This document shows, piece by piece, positions 1-10,545 of a stretch of 64,000 nucleotides of DNA. The first letter of the stretch is position 1. Every line of letters begins with the position of its first letter. The translations under genes were made by a program, and so were the position numbers. The notes beneath the pieces were generated by a model. That model saw only the letters and a list, made by a program, of their open reading frames with translations, did no database searches and was not told the DNA's origin. This stretch comes from Flagellimonas lutaonensis (GTDB taxonomy: Bacteria > Bacteroidota > Bacteroidia > Flavobacteriales > Flavobacteriaceae), in contig NZ_CP011071.1 of NCBI RefSeq assembly GCF_000963865.1, positions 2,236,501-2,300,500 of the forward strand, written 5' to 3'.

Positions 1-758
1 AGGTAACCATGAAAGAAAAGGATAAGACTGTCATCACCGAAAATTTTAGGGTTGAGAAGGTCATTGGCGAAGAGAAAAAATCCGTTCGTACCAACGTTCC
101 TTTCTTTAAGAACAATGAGTTGGATTATGCAAACATTATTGCATGGATGGGAGACGGGGCGAAAAAATATGCTTGGTTGGTGTTCATTCCCATTGTAATA
201 TTCATTGTCACGGCCGTGTCAAATGGGGCCAACCTTACAGATGGAATTGATGGTTTGGCCGGTGGAACCTCTGCCATTATCGTGCTCACCTTGGGCATTT
301 TTGCCTGGGTTTCGGGTAATGTGCAATTCTCAGATTACCTCGATATTTTTTACATCCCCCGGGTAGGTGAGTTGGTAGTGTTCATTGCGGCTTTTGTTGG
401 GGCCTTGGTGGGTTTTCTATGGTACAATGCGTATCCGGCGCAGGTATTCATGGGCGATACGGGCAGTTTGACCATCGGTGGGGTAATCGCCGTGATTGCC
501 ATCATGGTGCGCAAAGAATTGTTGATACCGCTGCTGTGCGGAATCTTCTTTGCTGAATCATTGTCGGTTATGCTTCAGGTAGCCTATTTCAAGCATACCA
601 AACGAAAATATGGTGAAGGGAAACGAATTTTCTTGATGGCACCGTTGCACCATCATTTTCAGAAAAAGTCGTACCACGAAAGTAAAATAGTGACGCGCTT
701 TTGGATCATTGGCATTCTGTTGGCCATTTTGAGCATTGTCACCTTGAAGATACGGTAG
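1..758 (+). CDS. mraY: MraY, phospho-MurNAc-pentapeptide transferase (5' partial)
   Basis: This is the C-terminal part of the membrane enzyme that transfers phospho-MurNAc-pentapeptide to undecaprenyl phosphate, making lipid I. The frame is open to the window edge, so the ATG at 9 is probably internal and the real start lies upstream. Visible family motifs are [12 protein letters not shown] (Mg/UDP-binding loop), FMGDTGSL, and the late cytoplasmic motif [10 protein letters not shown]. Several hydrophobic segments alternate with these loops. The stop lies one base before the murD start, so this is the first visible gene of a cell-wall/division operon. Identification is firm; only the start is missing. 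Confidence 0.95.
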   Translation, partial: VTMKEKDKTVITENFRVEKVIGEEKKSVRTNVPFFKNNELDYANIIAWMGDGAKKYAWLVFIPIVIFIVTAVSNGANLTDGIDGLAGGTSAIIVLTLGIFAWVSGNVQFSDYLDIFYIPRVGELVVFIAAFVGALVGFLWYNAYPAQVFMGDTGSLTIGGVIAVIAIMVRKELLIPLLCGIFFAESLSVMLQVAYFKHTKRKYGEGKRIFLMAPLHHHFQKKSYHESKIVTRFWIIGILLAILSIVTLKIR

Positions 759-759
759 A

Positions 760-2094
760 ATGGGGCGCTTGGCTATACTAGGTGCTGGTGAGAGCGGCGT
801 TGGCGCGGCCCTATTGGGGAAACAGAAAGGGTTTGATGTTTTTGTTTCCGATGGAGGAAAGATTAAAAAAGAATATAAAGAAGTTCTTATACATCATGAG
901 ATTGAATGGGAAGAGGGGTACCATAGTGAACCCCGAATTCTGAATGCCGATTTGGTCGTGAAAAGCCCTGGGATTCCTGATACCGTTCCACTGGTGAAAA
1001 AACTAGTTGATGGGGGCGTGCCGGTAATTTCAGAGATTGAATTTGCCTCGAGATATACCAATGCCCAGATAATCGGTATCACAGGAAGCAACGGTAAGAC
1101 CACCACTACCATGCTGACCCATCATTTGCTGAAAGAGGCGGGTTTAAATGTCGGTATGGCGGGCAACATTGGCGACAGTTTTGCCAAAATGGTGGCAGAG
1201 AAAGATTTTGACCACTATGTGCTCGAGATCAGCAGTTTTCAATTGGATGGCATCACGGGCTTCAGGCCACATATTGCCATCATCACCAACATTACCCCCG
1301 ATCATTTAGATCGGTATGGGTATACGTTTGAAAACTACGTGGCTTCAAAGTTTCGAATTGCCATGAACCAAGGGCCGCATAATTATCTGATTTATGATGC
1401 AGATGATACGGCAATAGCAGAAGGGCTAAAGAAACATCCTGTTCAATCAAAATTGCTTCCCTTTTCACTTAAATCAAGGCTAAAAGAGGGGGCTTGGATG
1501 AATGAAGGAACAATAAAAATAAAAGTAGAAACTAAAACCTTTGAAATGAGTACTGATTTTTTGGCCCTTGAGGGCCAGCACAACGTTAAAAATGCCATGG
1601 CTGCATCAATGGCGGCACTCTTGGTAAATGTAAGAAAGGAGGCCTTACGCGAAAGTATTCAGGCATTTCAGGGGGCTCCCCATAGACTTGAAAAAGTATT
1701 GAAGATCAATCATGTAGAGTATATCAACGACTCAAAGGCAACCAATGTGAACGCCACATATTATGCCCTTGACGGCATCAAAAAACCAATTGTTTGGATT
1801 GCCGGGGGGGTCGATAAGGGCAACGACTATTCGAGTTTAATGCCCTTGGTGCGAGAGAAGGTAAAAGCCATTGTTTGTTTGGGCATGGACAATACAAAGC
1901 TAAAGGACACCTTTGGAAATGTCATCGATCTAATGGTTGAAACCTACTCAATGGAAGAGGCCATAAAGGTGGCCTACAAGGTGGCCGAAAGGGGCGATGC
2001 GGTGTTGCTTTCGCCGGCGTGCGCCAGTTTTGATTTGTTCGAAAATTATGAAGATCGGGGCAACCAGTTCAAACAAGCTGTAAAAAACCTATAG
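760..2094 (+). CDS. murD: MurD, UDP-MurNAc-L-alanine:D-glutamate ligase
   Basis: A 444-residue cytoplasmic ligase, normal for the family, that adds D-glutamate to UDP-MurNAc-L-Ala using ATP. The N-terminal Rossmann-like segment reads LAILGAGESGVGAALL. The ATP-binding P-loop ITGSNGKTTTTMLT lies near residue 107. Downstream Mur-ligase signatures include ITPDHLDRYG, EGQHNVKNAMAA and YINDSKATN. It begins one base after the mraY stop and ends three bases before ftsW, so it is translated from a shared dcw transcript. Confidence 0.97.
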   Translation: MGRLAILGAGESGVGAALLGKQKGFDVFVSDGGKIKKEYKEVLIHHEIEWEEGYHSEPRILNADLVVKSPGIPDTVPLVKKLVDGGVPVISEIEFASRYTNAQIIGITGSNGKTTTTMLTHHLLKEAGLNVGMAGNIGDSFAKMVAEKDFDHYVLEISSFQLDGITGFRPHIAIITNITPDHLDRYGYTFENYVASKFRIAMNQGPHNYLIYDADDTAIAEGLKKHPVQSKLLPFSLKSRLKEGAWMNEGTIKIKVETKTFEMSTDFLALEGQHNVKNAMAASMAALLVNVRKEALRESIQAFQGAPHRLEKVLKINHVEYINDSKATNVNATYYALDGIKKPIVWIAGGVDKGNDYSSLMPLVREKVKAIVCLGMDNTKLKDTFGNVIDLMVETYSMEEAIKVAYKVAERGDAVLLSPACASFDLFENYEDRGNQFKQAVKNL

Positions 2095-2097
2095 ACC

Positions 2098-3306
2098 ATG
2101 CGGGCACTGTTCAAAAATTTAAAGGGAGATAAGGCTATTTGGGGCATAGTGGCCCTATTGGGCTTGTTTTCTTTTTTGCCGGTGTACAGTGCCAGCACCA
2201 ATTTGGTCTATGTGCTTGGTAACGGTACCACGGTCGGGCACTTGGTAAAACATGCACTTTTACTGTTCTTGGGCTTCGGAATCATTTATGGGGTACACCG
2301 TATACCGGCCCATTATTTCAAGGGACTCTCCATTATAGCACTGCCCATAGTCTTGCTGTTGTTGGTCTATACCTTAACCGTAGAGACAAATATCGGGGGT
2401 GTTCGGGCCAACCGTTGGATTCAGATACCGTTCATCGGGGTCAATTTTCAGACATCTACCTTGGCCTCTGTGGTTTTAATGATTTGGGTGGCAAGGTATT
2501 TGGCCAAAATAAAGGATACCACCATCACCTTTAAAGACAGCATTTTGCCGCTATGGCTTCCTACGGCCTTGGTTATTCTCTTGGTTTTGCCCGAAAACTT
2601 TTCTACGGCGGCCATAATCAGTTTTCTGGTATTGGTTTTATGTTTCTTGGGAGGATATCCCCTAAAATATTTACTCTCTATTGTGGGGGCTGGCCTGGTG
2701 TTGGCAGCAATGTTTTTGTTTGTACTGTTTAAAACACCTGAGGTGATACCCGGAGAGAGGGCCATTACCTGGAAATCAAGGATTGAAACCTTCTGGAATC
2801 CTGATGCTGCGGATAAAGACAGTACCCATCAGCCCACATTGGCCAAAATTGCCATTGCGCAGGGCGGACTGGTAGGCAAAGGGGCCGGCAAAAGCGTGAT
2901 GAAGAACATGTTGTCGCAGAGCACATCCGACTTTATTTTCGCCATTATCATTGAGGAATATGGATTGTTGGGCGGCGGGGCTCTAATGTTCTTCTATCTG
3001 TTGTTGCTGTTCAGGATCGTGGTGGTGGCCAATGGTGCCAAGAACGTATTTTCAAAATTATTGGTAATGGGTGTCGGATTGCCCATTGTAATACAGGCTT
3101 TTATCAACATGGCTGTGGTGGTGCAGTTGTTTCCGGTTACGGGGCAGCCCTTGCCCTTGATCAGTATGGGCGGTACCTCTATATGGATGACCTGTCTTGC
3201 CATTGGCATTGTATTGAGTGCCAGTGTAAAAAATGAAAGTGTTGGGGAAACATCCCCTGAAATTGATGATAACAATCCCTTAGAAGTGTTGAGTGGGCAA
3301 TTATAG
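2098..3306 (+). CDS. ftsW: FtsW, SEDS-family septal glycan polymerase
   Basis: A 402-residue polytopic membrane protein of the SEDS family, which polymerises lipid II at the division septum with a partner class B PBP. About ten hydrophobic segments are visible. The late motif [16 protein letters not shown], near residue 345, is the SEDS signature. The position between murD and murG is the conserved dcw place for ftsW rather than rodA. Its 3' end overlaps the murG start by 14 bases, suggesting translational coupling. Confidence 0.95.
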   Translation: MRALFKNLKGDKAIWGIVALLGLFSFLPVYSASTNLVYVLGNGTTVGHLVKHALLLFLGFGIIYGVHRIPAHYFKGLSIIALPIVLLLLVYTLTVETNIGGVRANRWIQIPFIGVNFQTSTLASVVLMIWVARYLAKIKDTTITFKDSILPLWLPTALVILLVLPENFSTAAIISFLVLVLCFLGGYPLKYLLSIVGAGLVLAAMFLFVLFKTPEVIPGERAITWKSRIETFWNPDAADKDSTHQPTLAKIAIAQGGLVGKGAGKSVMKNMLSQSTSDFIFAIIIEEYGLLGGGALMFFYLLLLFRIVVVANGAKNVFSKLLVMGVGLPIVIQAFINMAVVVQLFPVTGQPLPLISMGGTSIWMTCLAIGIVLSASVKNESVGETSPEIDDNNPLEVLSGQL

Positions 3307-4402
3307 ATTCATTCTTTCCGGGGGTGGCACAGGCGGACATATTTATCCTGCCATTGCCATAGCAAACGAGCTGAAAAGGAGGCATCCAGATGCTGAATTC
3401 TTGTTTGTGGGCGCAAAGGATAAAATGGAAATGGAAAAAGTACCCGCAGCGGGGTACCCAATTGAAGGACTTTGGATTAGTGGATTACAACGGAAACTAA
3501 CGGTGAAAAACCTGCTGTTTCCCATTAAACTGATAAGCAGTTTGTTGAGAGCACGAAAAATAGTGAACGATTTCAAGCCCCATGTGGCCATTGGCACAGG
3601 AGGTTTTGCCAGTGGTCCCTTGTTGCAGATGGCGGCCAAAAAAGGCATTCCGTGTGTGCTGCAAGAGCAAAACTCTTATGCTGGCATTACCAACAAACTG
3701 TTGGCAAAGCATGCCGAAAAAATATGTGTGGCATACGATGGTATGGCGCGCTATTTTCCAAAGGAAAAAATTGTAAAAACTGGCAACCCTGTACGGGCTG
3801 ATTTGGTGAATTTGGGCATTGATAAAGAGGAAGCATTGTCGCACTTCGGATTGAAAACCGGAAAAAAGACCTTACTCGTTCTAGGCGGAAGCCTTGGGGC
3901 ACGACGCATCAACCAATTAGTGGAAAGTGAACTTGTGTTCATCAAAAATTTGGGTATCCAAGTGGTTTGGCAGTGTGGCAAACTGTATTACGAAGAATAC
4001 AAGAAATATGAATCGGACAGGGTCAGAACCAAGGCCTTTATCGACCAAATGGAGTATGCCTATGCAGCAGTCGATATGATCATATCTAGGGCTGGGGCGG
4101 GGTCTGTCTCTGAATTGTGCTTGGTAGGCAAACCAGTGATTTTCGTTCCCTCGCCAAATGTAGCGGAAGACCACCAGACCAAAAATGCAGAGGCATTGAT
4201 GGCCCAAAAGGCAGCCCTGATGTTAAAGGAAAGGGATTTGGACGATCGGTTTGAAGGTGTGTTTGAAGAGTTGGTACGGTCAGAAAGCAAACAAAGGCTA
4301 TTGGCAGAAAACATTAAAAAGTTGGCGATGCCAAAGGCGACCGAACAGATTGTCGATGAAGTGGAGAAGTTGTTGAACCATAAAGACGGCAAAAGAGGGT
4401 GA
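3293..4402 (+). CDS. murG: MurG, lipid II synthase (GlcNAc transferase)
   Basis: MurG transfers GlcNAc from UDP-GlcNAc to lipid I at the inner face of the membrane. The GT28 N-terminal motif [17 protein letters not shown] sits within the first 25 residues. The C-terminal donor-binding domain has [20 protein letters not shown] followed by an AEDHQTKNA segment. The start chosen is a GTG at 3293 inside the end of ftsW; it gives the normal 369-residue length and puts the glycine-rich loop at the usual distance from the N-terminus. Confidence 0.95.
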   Translation: MGNYRFILSGGGTGGHIYPAIAIANELKRRHPDAEFLFVGAKDKMEMEKVPAAGYPIEGLWISGLQRKLTVKNLLFPIKLISSLLRARKIVNDFKPHVAIGTGGFASGPLLQMAAKKGIPCVLQEQNSYAGITNKLLAKHAEKICVAYDGMARYFPKEKIVKTGNPVRADLVNLGIDKEEALSHFGLKTGKKTLLVLGGSLGARRINQLVESELVFIKNLGIQVVWQCGKLYYEEYKKYESDRVRTKAFIDQMEYAYAAVDMIISRAGAGSVSELCLVGKPVIFVPSPNVAEDHQTKNAEALMAQKAALMLKERDLDDRFEGVFEELVRSESKQRLLAENIKKLAMPKATEQIVDEVEKLLNHKDGKRG

Positions 4403-4429
4403 GTTTTAAACGGAACATGATACTTTGAT

Positions 4430-5782
4430 TTGAACTTGAATAAAATACATAGCATCTATTTCTTGGGTATAGGTGGCATTGGCATGTCGGCATTGGCGCG
4501 CTATTTCAAGTTTGCGGGCAAGCAAGTGGCCGGTTATGATAAAACGGCGACCCCGCTCACCGATGAACTGATCGCTTCCGGTATTTTGGTTCATTTTGAG
4601 GACAACCTTGACGTGATTCCCGAAGAATTCAAGAAGCCTGAAAATACATTGGTGGTCTACACCCCTGCCGTACCGAAAGATTTATCGCAACTCAAGTATT
4701 TTCAAGATAGGGGCTTTGCCGTTAAAAAGAGGGCCGAAGTATTGGGCATGGTCACAAAAGAGACGTTTTGTTTTGCGGTGGCGGGTACCCATGGTAAAAC
4801 CACCACCTCCTGCATTTTGGCACATTTGCTCAAAGAGTCTGGCATGCCTTTCATCGCTTTTCTGGGCGGCATTTCAGAAGACTTCAATAGTAACTTTGTA
4901 CTCGAGGGCACTGAAAATGCAGTGGTAGAGGCAGACGAGTATGACCGCTCGTTCTTGCACCTGTCGCCCGATATGGCCTGCATTACCTCGATGGATGCCG
5001 ATCACCTCGATATTTATGGCAATGCCGATGAACTGAAAAAATCATTTGTTGAATTTACCAAACGGTTGAAGCCAAATGGAAGACTGTTTGTTAAAAACGG
5101 GCTTCCGATAAAGGGTATCACCTTTGGTATTGAAGACGGTTCTGATTTTGAGATCCGCAATATTAACGTTCAGCAAGGGGCGTATCGATTTGACTTGAGA
5201 ACGCCTACCGAAACGTTGACCGATGTACAATTTGGCAAACCGGGCAGGCATAACCTTCTCAACGCTTTGGCGGCTTTTGCCATGGCGGCGCAACTTCCAG
5301 TTGAACCCAGCCTGCTTGCGAAGGCCTTGGGTACCTTTAAAGGGGTACAGCGCAGATTTTCTTATCAAATCAAGCAAGAAAACTTGGTCTTCATTGATGA
5401 TTATGCCCACCATCCGACAGAAATAGAGGCGGTACACAGTGCCGTACGTGAGATGCACCCGCAGAAGAAAGTGGTTACGGTATTTCAGCCACATCTTTTT
5501 TCTAGAACGAAAGACTTTGCCGATGGTTTTGCCAAGAGCCTGGCAAGATTTGATGTGGTGCTGTTGCTCGATATCTATCCCGCTAGGGAAGAACCCATTC
5601 AAGGTATTACCTCATCATGGTTGTTGGGCAGGATCGAGCATCCAAATAAAGAATTGGTCAACAAGCAAAATCTTGTTGAAAAAATAAAAGAATATGAACC
5701 TGATGTTTTGGTCACCATGGGTGCCGGTGATATCGGTTTAGAGGTGCCCAACATCAAAAGACAATTGTTATATGCGAGTTAG
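4430..5782 (+). CDS. murC: MurC, UDP-MurNAc:L-alanine ligase
   Basis: A 450-residue cytoplasmic ligase adding L-alanine to UDP-MurNAc. It opens with the Rossmann loop IYFLGIGGIGMSALAR. The ATP loop VAGTHGKTTTSCILAHLL lies near residue 117, followed by EADEYDRSFL and the C-terminal DDYAHHPTEI signature. No in-frame ATG precedes the conserved N-terminus, so the start must be TTG, at 4430 or at 4436. The gene follows murG after 27 bases and overlaps ftsQ by 11. Confidence 0.95.
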   Translation: MNLNKIHSIYFLGIGGIGMSALARYFKFAGKQVAGYDKTATPLTDELIASGILVHFEDNLDVIPEEFKKPENTLVVYTPAVPKDLSQLKYFQDRGFAVKKRAEVLGMVTKETFCFAVAGTHGKTTTSCILAHLLKESGMPFIAFLGGISEDFNSNFVLEGTENAVVEADEYDRSFLHLSPDMACITSMDADHLDIYGNADELKKSFVEFTKRLKPNGRLFVKNGLPIKGITFGIEDGSDFEIRNINVQQGAYRFDLRTPTETLTDVQFGKPGRHNLLNALAAFAMAAQLPVEPSLLAKALGTFKGVQRRFSYQIKQENLVFIDDYAHHPTEIEAVHSAVREMHPQKKVVTVFQPHLFSRTKDFADGFAKSLARFDVVLLLDIYPAREEPIQGITSSWLLGRIEHPNKELVNKQNLVEKIKEYEPDVLVTMGAGDIGLEVPNIKRQLLYAS

Positions 5783-6491
5783 AGGCGATTACATAAAATT
5801 GATGGTGTTGGCAATTGCCATCATCGGCCTTTATGGTTTTTCCGACCACCGCAGCAAAGCGAGAACCATCAACAAAATTTACATCAAGTTTCTGGGAGAC
5901 AACGCTTTGTACTTGACCGAGGGTGCGGTTAATAAATTGTTAATGAAAAATTATGGGAGCTTAAAAAATAGGCCCAAAGAAGAGGTAGCTTTGAATACCA
6001 TAGAGCAGCTAGTTGAGTCTAATCCTATGGTCAAAAGTGCCCAAGTCTATTTTACCGTCAACGGAGATTTAATCACAGAAATCGTTCAGCGAAGACCCAT
6101 CGGTCGGGTCGAGGGGGCCACTAAATTCTATTTGGATAACCAAGGCCGACGTATGCCGCTGTCTAAGAACCACTCGGCACGAGTGCCGATCATTACGGGC
6201 AAGATAACGGGCAAGAGCCTTGAAGATGCGTACGTCATTTTAGAATACATCAACAAAGATGATTTTCTACGGATGAACGTCATAGGCATCCACATCGAAG
6301 ATGAGGGCAAATACCAGCTCAAGTTTCGGATGGAGAATTTTGTAGTGAATCTGGGCGGGGTCAAAAATCTCAACGAAAAGTTCAAAAATTTTATGGCCTT
6401 TTATGCTAAGGCTGCCAAAGACAAGACATTGGAGAAATATGCAGTTGTGAGTCTAGAATTTGATAATCAAGTGGTTTGCACGAAAATTTAG
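5772..6491 (+). CDS. ftsQ: FtsQ/DivIB-like cell division protein
   Basis: A 239-residue bitopic membrane protein of the divisome. One transmembrane helix (LMVLAIAIIGLYGF, about residues 10-25) is followed by a periplasmic POTRA-like part containing the segment NPMVKSAQVYFTVNGDLITE and then the beta domain. Sequence conservation in this family is weak. The call rests on topology and on the position between murC and ftsA. It overlaps murC by 11 bases and ends three bases before ftsA. Confidence 0.88.
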   Translation: MRVRGDYIKLMVLAIAIIGLYGFSDHRSKARTINKIYIKFLGDNALYLTEGAVNKLLMKNYGSLKNRPKEEVALNTIEQLVESNPMVKSAQVYFTVNGDLITEIVQRRPIGRVEGATKFYLDNQGRRMPLSKNHSARVPIITGKITGKSLEDAYVILEYINKDDFLRMNVIGIHIEDEGKYQLKFRMENFVVNLGGVKNLNEKFKNFMAFYAKAAKDKTLEKYAVVSLEFDNQVVCTKI

Positions 6492-6494
6492 GTT

Positions 6495-7820
6495 ATGGAA
6501 CAAGGTAATTATTCAGTTGGTTTAGACATCGGTACCACCAAGATTGTGGCCATTATCGGTAGAGAGAACGAATATGGCAAAATAGAGGTGTTGGGTACGG
6601 GCCGCTCAAAGAGTTTGGGCGTTCACCGCGGTGTGGTAAACAACATCACCCAAACAATCTCGTCTATTCAACAGGCTGTAGAACAAGCAGAGGTCAATTC
6701 GGGACTCAAGATCGGGTCTGTGGTGGTAGGTATTGCCGGGCAGCACATTAGAAGCCTGCAGCACAGTGATTATATTACCCGCCCCGATTCAGAAGAAGTG
6801 ATCAATGAAGACGATCTCGATAGGCTGTGCAACCAAGTGTATAAATTGGTAATGCTTCCCGGGGAAGAGATCATTCATGTGCTTCCGCAAGAGTACAAGG
6901 TCGACGGGCAATCAGAGATCAAACAGCCCATTGGCATGTACGGCGGTAGGTTGGAAGCCAATTTTCATGTGGTGGTAGGGCAGGTATCCTCCATAAAAAA
7001 CATCGGCAGGTGCATCAAAAGCGCCGGGCTCGACCTTGCCAACATCACCTTGGAACCTTTGGCATCGGCCGAAGCGGTGCTCAGCCAAGAAGAAAAAGAG
7101 GCCGGGGTGGCCCTTATAGACATTGGTGGCGGCACTACGGATCTTGCCATTTTCAAAGACGGCATCATTCGCCATACCTCGGTGATACCGTTTGGTGGCA
7201 ATGTAATCACCGAAGATATCAAAGAGGGCTGCTCGATCATAGAAAAACAGGCTGAGTTGTTGAAGATCAAATTCGGTTCGGCATGGCCGGGAGAAAATAA
7301 AGACAACGAAATAGTTTCCATTCCCGGGTTAAGAGGAAGAGAGCCAAAGGAAATTACCTTAAAGAACCTTTCAAAGATCATACATGCCCGTGTGGTCGAG
7401 ATAATTGAGCAGGTGTATGTAGAGATTAAAAACTATGGTCATGAAGACCAAAAGAAAAAACTGATTGCAGGAATCGTGTTGACCGGCGGCGGAAGCCAAT
7501 TGAAGCACTTGAAGCAGTTGGTGGAATATATAACCGGAATGGATACCCGAATCGGATACCCGAACGAACATTTGGCTGGTGATTCCGATGAGGAAATCGC
7601 CAGTCCGTTGTATGCAACTGCCGTGGGGCTGTTGATGAACGCCCTTAAAAATGGGAAAGAGAACAGGAAAGAGCTGGTCGGGGCCGATTCAGAACCGGAA
7701 GAAATGGTGATGGGCCAAGAAGCCAAGGCATCACAGAGCGGCAGCGTTCAGAGAGAACGAAAGAGCATTTTTGACAAATGGTCAGAAAAACTGAAAGACT
7801 TTTTAGATAACGCAGAATAA
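6495..7820 (+). CDS. ftsA: FtsA, actin-like membrane tether of FtsZ
   Basis: A 441-residue actin-fold ATPase that anchors FtsZ to the membrane and recruits later divisome proteins. Phosphate-binding motifs are VGLDIGTTKIVAIIG at the N-terminus and ALIDIGGGTTDLAIF near residue 205. A connecting linker leads to the C-terminal amphipathic helix SIFDKWSEKLKDFLDNAE, which matches the membrane-targeting sequence expected of FtsA. It precedes ftsZ by 36 bases. Confidence 0.97.
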   Translation: MEQGNYSVGLDIGTTKIVAIIGRENEYGKIEVLGTGRSKSLGVHRGVVNNITQTISSIQQAVEQAEVNSGLKIGSVVVGIAGQHIRSLQHSDYITRPDSEEVINEDDLDRLCNQVYKLVMLPGEEIIHVLPQEYKVDGQSEIKQPIGMYGGRLEANFHVVVGQVSSIKNIGRCIKSAGLDLANITLEPLASAEAVLSQEEKEAGVALIDIGGGTTDLAIFKDGIIRHTSVIPFGGNVITEDIKEGCSIIEKQAELLKIKFGSAWPGENKDNEIVSIPGLRGREPKEITLKNLSKIIHARVVEIIEQVYVEIKNYGHEDQKKKLIAGIVLTGGGSQLKHLKQLVEYITGMDTRIGYPNEHLAGDSDEEIASPLYATAVGLLMNALKNGKENRKELVGADSEPEEMVMGQEAKASQSGSVQRERKSIFDKWSEKLKDFLDNAE

Positions 7821-7856
7821 AAACATCCATCAAAAATAACCCGTAAGAAAAACATC

Positions 7857-9818
7857 ATGAGCAAGAACATTGAATTAGACAACATAGCCTTTGATCTACC
7901 AAAGAACAAGAGCAACGTCATAAAGGTAATCGGCGTCGGCGGCGGTGGTAGCAATGCCATCAACCATATGTTTCAGGCCGGTATCAATGGGGTCGATTTT
8001 GTCATCTGCAATACCGATGCCCAAGCGTTACAGAACAGTCCGGTTCCCAACAAGATTCAGTTGGGCGTTTCATTGACAGAAGGGTTGGGTGCGGGTGCCA
8101 ATCCTGAAGTGGGTGAACAGGCAGCTGTCGAGAGCATGGAAGAATTAAAGAGTATGCTCGAGGGCAACACGAAGATGGCGTTCATCACCGCTGGTATGGG
8201 TGGGGGCACCGGAACGGGAGCTGCCCCGATCATTGCCAAACTGGCACGTGAGATGGATATTTTGACCGTGGGCATTGTCACCATTCCGTTTCAATTTGAA
8301 GGTGTAATGCGTTGCAAGCAGGCCCAAATCGGTATTGAAAAGTTGCGGGCAAATGTTGATTCGTTGATTGTGATCAATAACAACAAGCTACGCGAAGTAT
8401 ATGGCAACCTTGGTTTTAAGGCAGGATTCTCCAAAGCGGACGAAGTATTGTCAACTGCGGCCAGGGGCATTGCAGAGGTCATTACCCACCATTATACGCA
8501 GAACATTGACCTGCGCGATGCCAAAACCGTACTATCCAACAGTGGTACGGCCATTATGGGATCGGCCACGGCATCGGGTTCGTCCAGGGCTTCTGAGGCC
8601 ATTATGAAAGCATTGGATTCTCCATTGCTCAACGACAACAAGATTACGGGTGCCAAGAACGTGTTGCTGTTGATTGTTTCAGGTGCGCAAGAAATCACCA
8701 TTGATGAAATTGGTGAAATCAATGACCATATACAGATTGAGGCTGGTCATGGTGCCAACATCATTATGGGTGTGGGCGAAGATGAAGATTTGGGCGATGC
8801 CATTGCCGTTACGGTCATAGCTACTGGTTTTACGGCAGACCAGCAGAACGATATTGTCAACACCGAATCGAAAAAGATCATCCATACCCTGGAAGATGAG
8901 CAAAGGGCCGAACAAGAACTGCAGACCGAACAGACGCAGTCAATGACCCCTACGGCCAGTGCGCAGGTAGAGGAGCCCGTTATTAAACATCGTTTAGAGG
9001 ATGATATGGAGGACGTCGAAAATGAAAAGTCGATGCCTGAAGAAGAGGATCCCTTGATTCCGACCACCAATTATATCAGAAACTTCAATGTTTTCTACGA
9101 AGAAGTGGTCGCTGAGAATGTTGAGGACGATTTCGTCATCGTAGAGGCCAAGAGTATTTTAAATGATATTGAGGTCATCGATCCTGAAGAGGTTTCATCA
9201 CAAAAAGAGGAAGAAGACCAGTTCTCATTGGCGTTCGATATGCCCTTGAATAGAGATGAAGAAACTGAAAACGAGAAACAGCACACCGTGACCTTTGATT
9301 TGGGCGATGAGGTCAAAGATATGGATGTGAACGAATACATAGAGGTTAACCCTGTAATCGATTACCGGAAAGATGGGGAAACACGGTACAACCTCCAAGA
9401 GTATATGGAGCTTGAAAACAAGCTTACAGGTGCCAAGTCGCTAGCAGAGACACACGAACCCAAACTGATAGAAGATGAGTTGGTGTTTGAAAAGAAAGTT
9501 GTAAAGACCGAGGCTTCACAAGGGGGCAATGCACCGAAAGAAAATAATGTCAACCCGTTTGAAAGCTCAATAGAAGACCTCTTGAAAAGTAGGGCCGATG
9601 AGCGCAGACGAAAGCTGAAAAATTTCAACTACAAGTTCAAGAACAACATGAACAACGTGGACGAAATTGAGAAAGAACCTGCTTACAAGCGTCATGGGGT
9701 CGATCTTAACGAGGTGCCCAAAGAGAAAAAGGTATCACGAACCACCCTAAGCGAAGATAGCAATGACGAAATGCAGTTGCGTTCGAACAACTCATTTCTG
9801 CATGACAATGTTGATTAG
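7857..9818 (+). CDS. ftsZ: FtsZ, tubulin-like division GTPase with long linker
   Basis: The Z-ring GTPase. The globular domain (about residues 20-330) holds IGVGGGGSNAINHM and the tubulin signature GMGGGTGTGAAP near residue 108. About 300 further residues form an acidic, low-complexity linker rich in Glu and Asp. The protein ends in a conserved-looking tail, RSNNSFLHDNVD, probably the peptide that binds FtsA or other partners. At 653 residues it is far longer than the roughly 380 of E. coli, but long FtsZ linkers are usual in Flavobacteriia. Last gene of the cluster; a hairpin terminator follows. Confidence 0.97.
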   Translation: MSKNIELDNIAFDLPKNKSNVIKVIGVGGGGSNAINHMFQAGINGVDFVICNTDAQALQNSPVPNKIQLGVSLTEGLGAGANPEVGEQAAVESMEELKSMLEGNTKMAFITAGMGGGTGTGAAPIIAKLAREMDILTVGIVTIPFQFEGVMRCKQAQIGIEKLRANVDSLIVINNNKLREVYGNLGFKAGFSKADEVLSTAARGIAEVITHHYTQNIDLRDAKTVLSNSGTAIMGSATASGSSRASEAIMKALDSPLLNDNKITGAKNVLLLIVSGAQEITIDEIGEINDHIQIEAGHGANIIMGVGEDEDLGDAIAVTVIATGFTADQQNDIVNTESKKIIHTLEDEQRAEQELQTEQTQSMTPTASAQVEEPVIKHRLEDDMEDVENEKSMPEEEDPLIPTTNYIRNFNVFYEEVVAENVEDDFVIVEAKSILNDIEVIDPEEVSSQKEEEDQFSLAFDMPLNRDEETENEKQHTVTFDLGDEVKDMDVNEYIEVNPVIDYRKDGETRYNLQEYMELENKLTGAKSLAETHEPKLIEDELVFEKKVVKTEASQGGNAPKENNVNPFESSIEDLLKSRADERRRKLKNFNYKFKNNMNNVDEIEKEPAYKRHGVDLNEVPKEKKVSRTTLSEDSNDEMQLRSNNSFLHDNVD

Positions 9819-9854
9819 TAGTGTTTAATTTGCCTTCCTAAAAAGAAGGTTTAA

Positions 9855-9889
9855 GACCCGGAAATTGAATAAATTTTCGGGTTTTTTTT
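9855..9889 (+). terminator. Rho-independent terminator after ftsZ
   Basis: Stem CCCGGAAATT/AATTTTCGGG (one G-T pair) with a short loop, followed by eight T. It starts 36 bases after the ftsZ stop and closes the dcw transcript. A smaller CTTC/GAAG hairpin lies just before it. Confidence 0.85.
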
Positions 9890-10087
9890 ATGAGGTTGCC
9901 TCTCATTTTTGAAAGCCTGACTTATCGCATGGCAGGGCCGATTTCAAATTGGTGACGTAGATGGGGTGATAAATAATTTCTTCTCTACTACTTTCAAAAA
10001 CATGGCTGGCATAAATTTATGGCAATACTTAAGGATTGAGGTTTTGAGGAAATTCTTTATTATCTTCGCAGCCCTAAAAGGTCAATA

Positions 10088-10540
10088 ATGGGATTGCAAG
10101 AAAAGGTAATGGTAGAGATGAAAGCTGCGATGAAGGCCAAGGATTCAGTGGCCTTGGAATCATTACGAGCTATCAAATCGGCCATTCTTTTGGCAAAGAC
10201 CGAAAAGGGTGCCAGCGGTGAACTGACAGAAGAAGAAGAGGTGAAGCTGGTGCAGAAGCTCGTAAAGCAGCGCAAAGACAGTGCCGCCATTTACAAAGAG
10301 CAAGGTCGAGATGATTTGGCACAACCAGAATTGGCCCAAGTAGCCGTAATAGAGAAGTTTTTGCCAGAACAGCTTACCGAAGAGGAAATTGAAAAAGTTG
10401 TGGTGCAGACCATTGACTCTTTGGGGGCATCCGGAATGCAAGATATGGGCAAGGTCATGGGCGTTGTTACCAAAGAATTGGCTGGTCAAGCCGATGGCAA
10501 GACCATATCTAGTATTGTAAGGACAAAATTGAGTTCATAA
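10088..10540 (+). CDS. GatB/YqeY domain protein
   Basis: A 150-residue cytoplasmic protein of the GatB/YqeY family, related to the tRNA-binding tail domain of the amidotransferase subunit GatB but free-standing. Typical segments are MKAKDSVALESLRAIKSAI and the late GMQDMGKVMGVV and ADGKTISSIV. The molecular role of YqeY is not established. A -7-like box TATCTTCG lies at 10061-10068. The stop is only five bases before a tRNA-Arg fragment, so the tRNA was probably once co-transcribed with this gene. Confidence 0.9.
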   Translation: MGLQEKVMVEMKAAMKAKDSVALESLRAIKSAILLAKTEKGASGELTEEEEVKLVQKLVKQRKDSAAIYKEQGRDDLAQPELAQVAVIEKFLPEQLTEEEIEKVVVQTIDSLGASGMQDMGKVMGVVTKELAGQADGKTISSIVRTKLSS

Positions 10541-10545
10541 GATAA

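Noticed and set aside
5042-5602. 186-codon minus-strand frame inside murC
   Set aside because: Overlaps the conserved ligase core of murC on the other strand; a compositional shadow.
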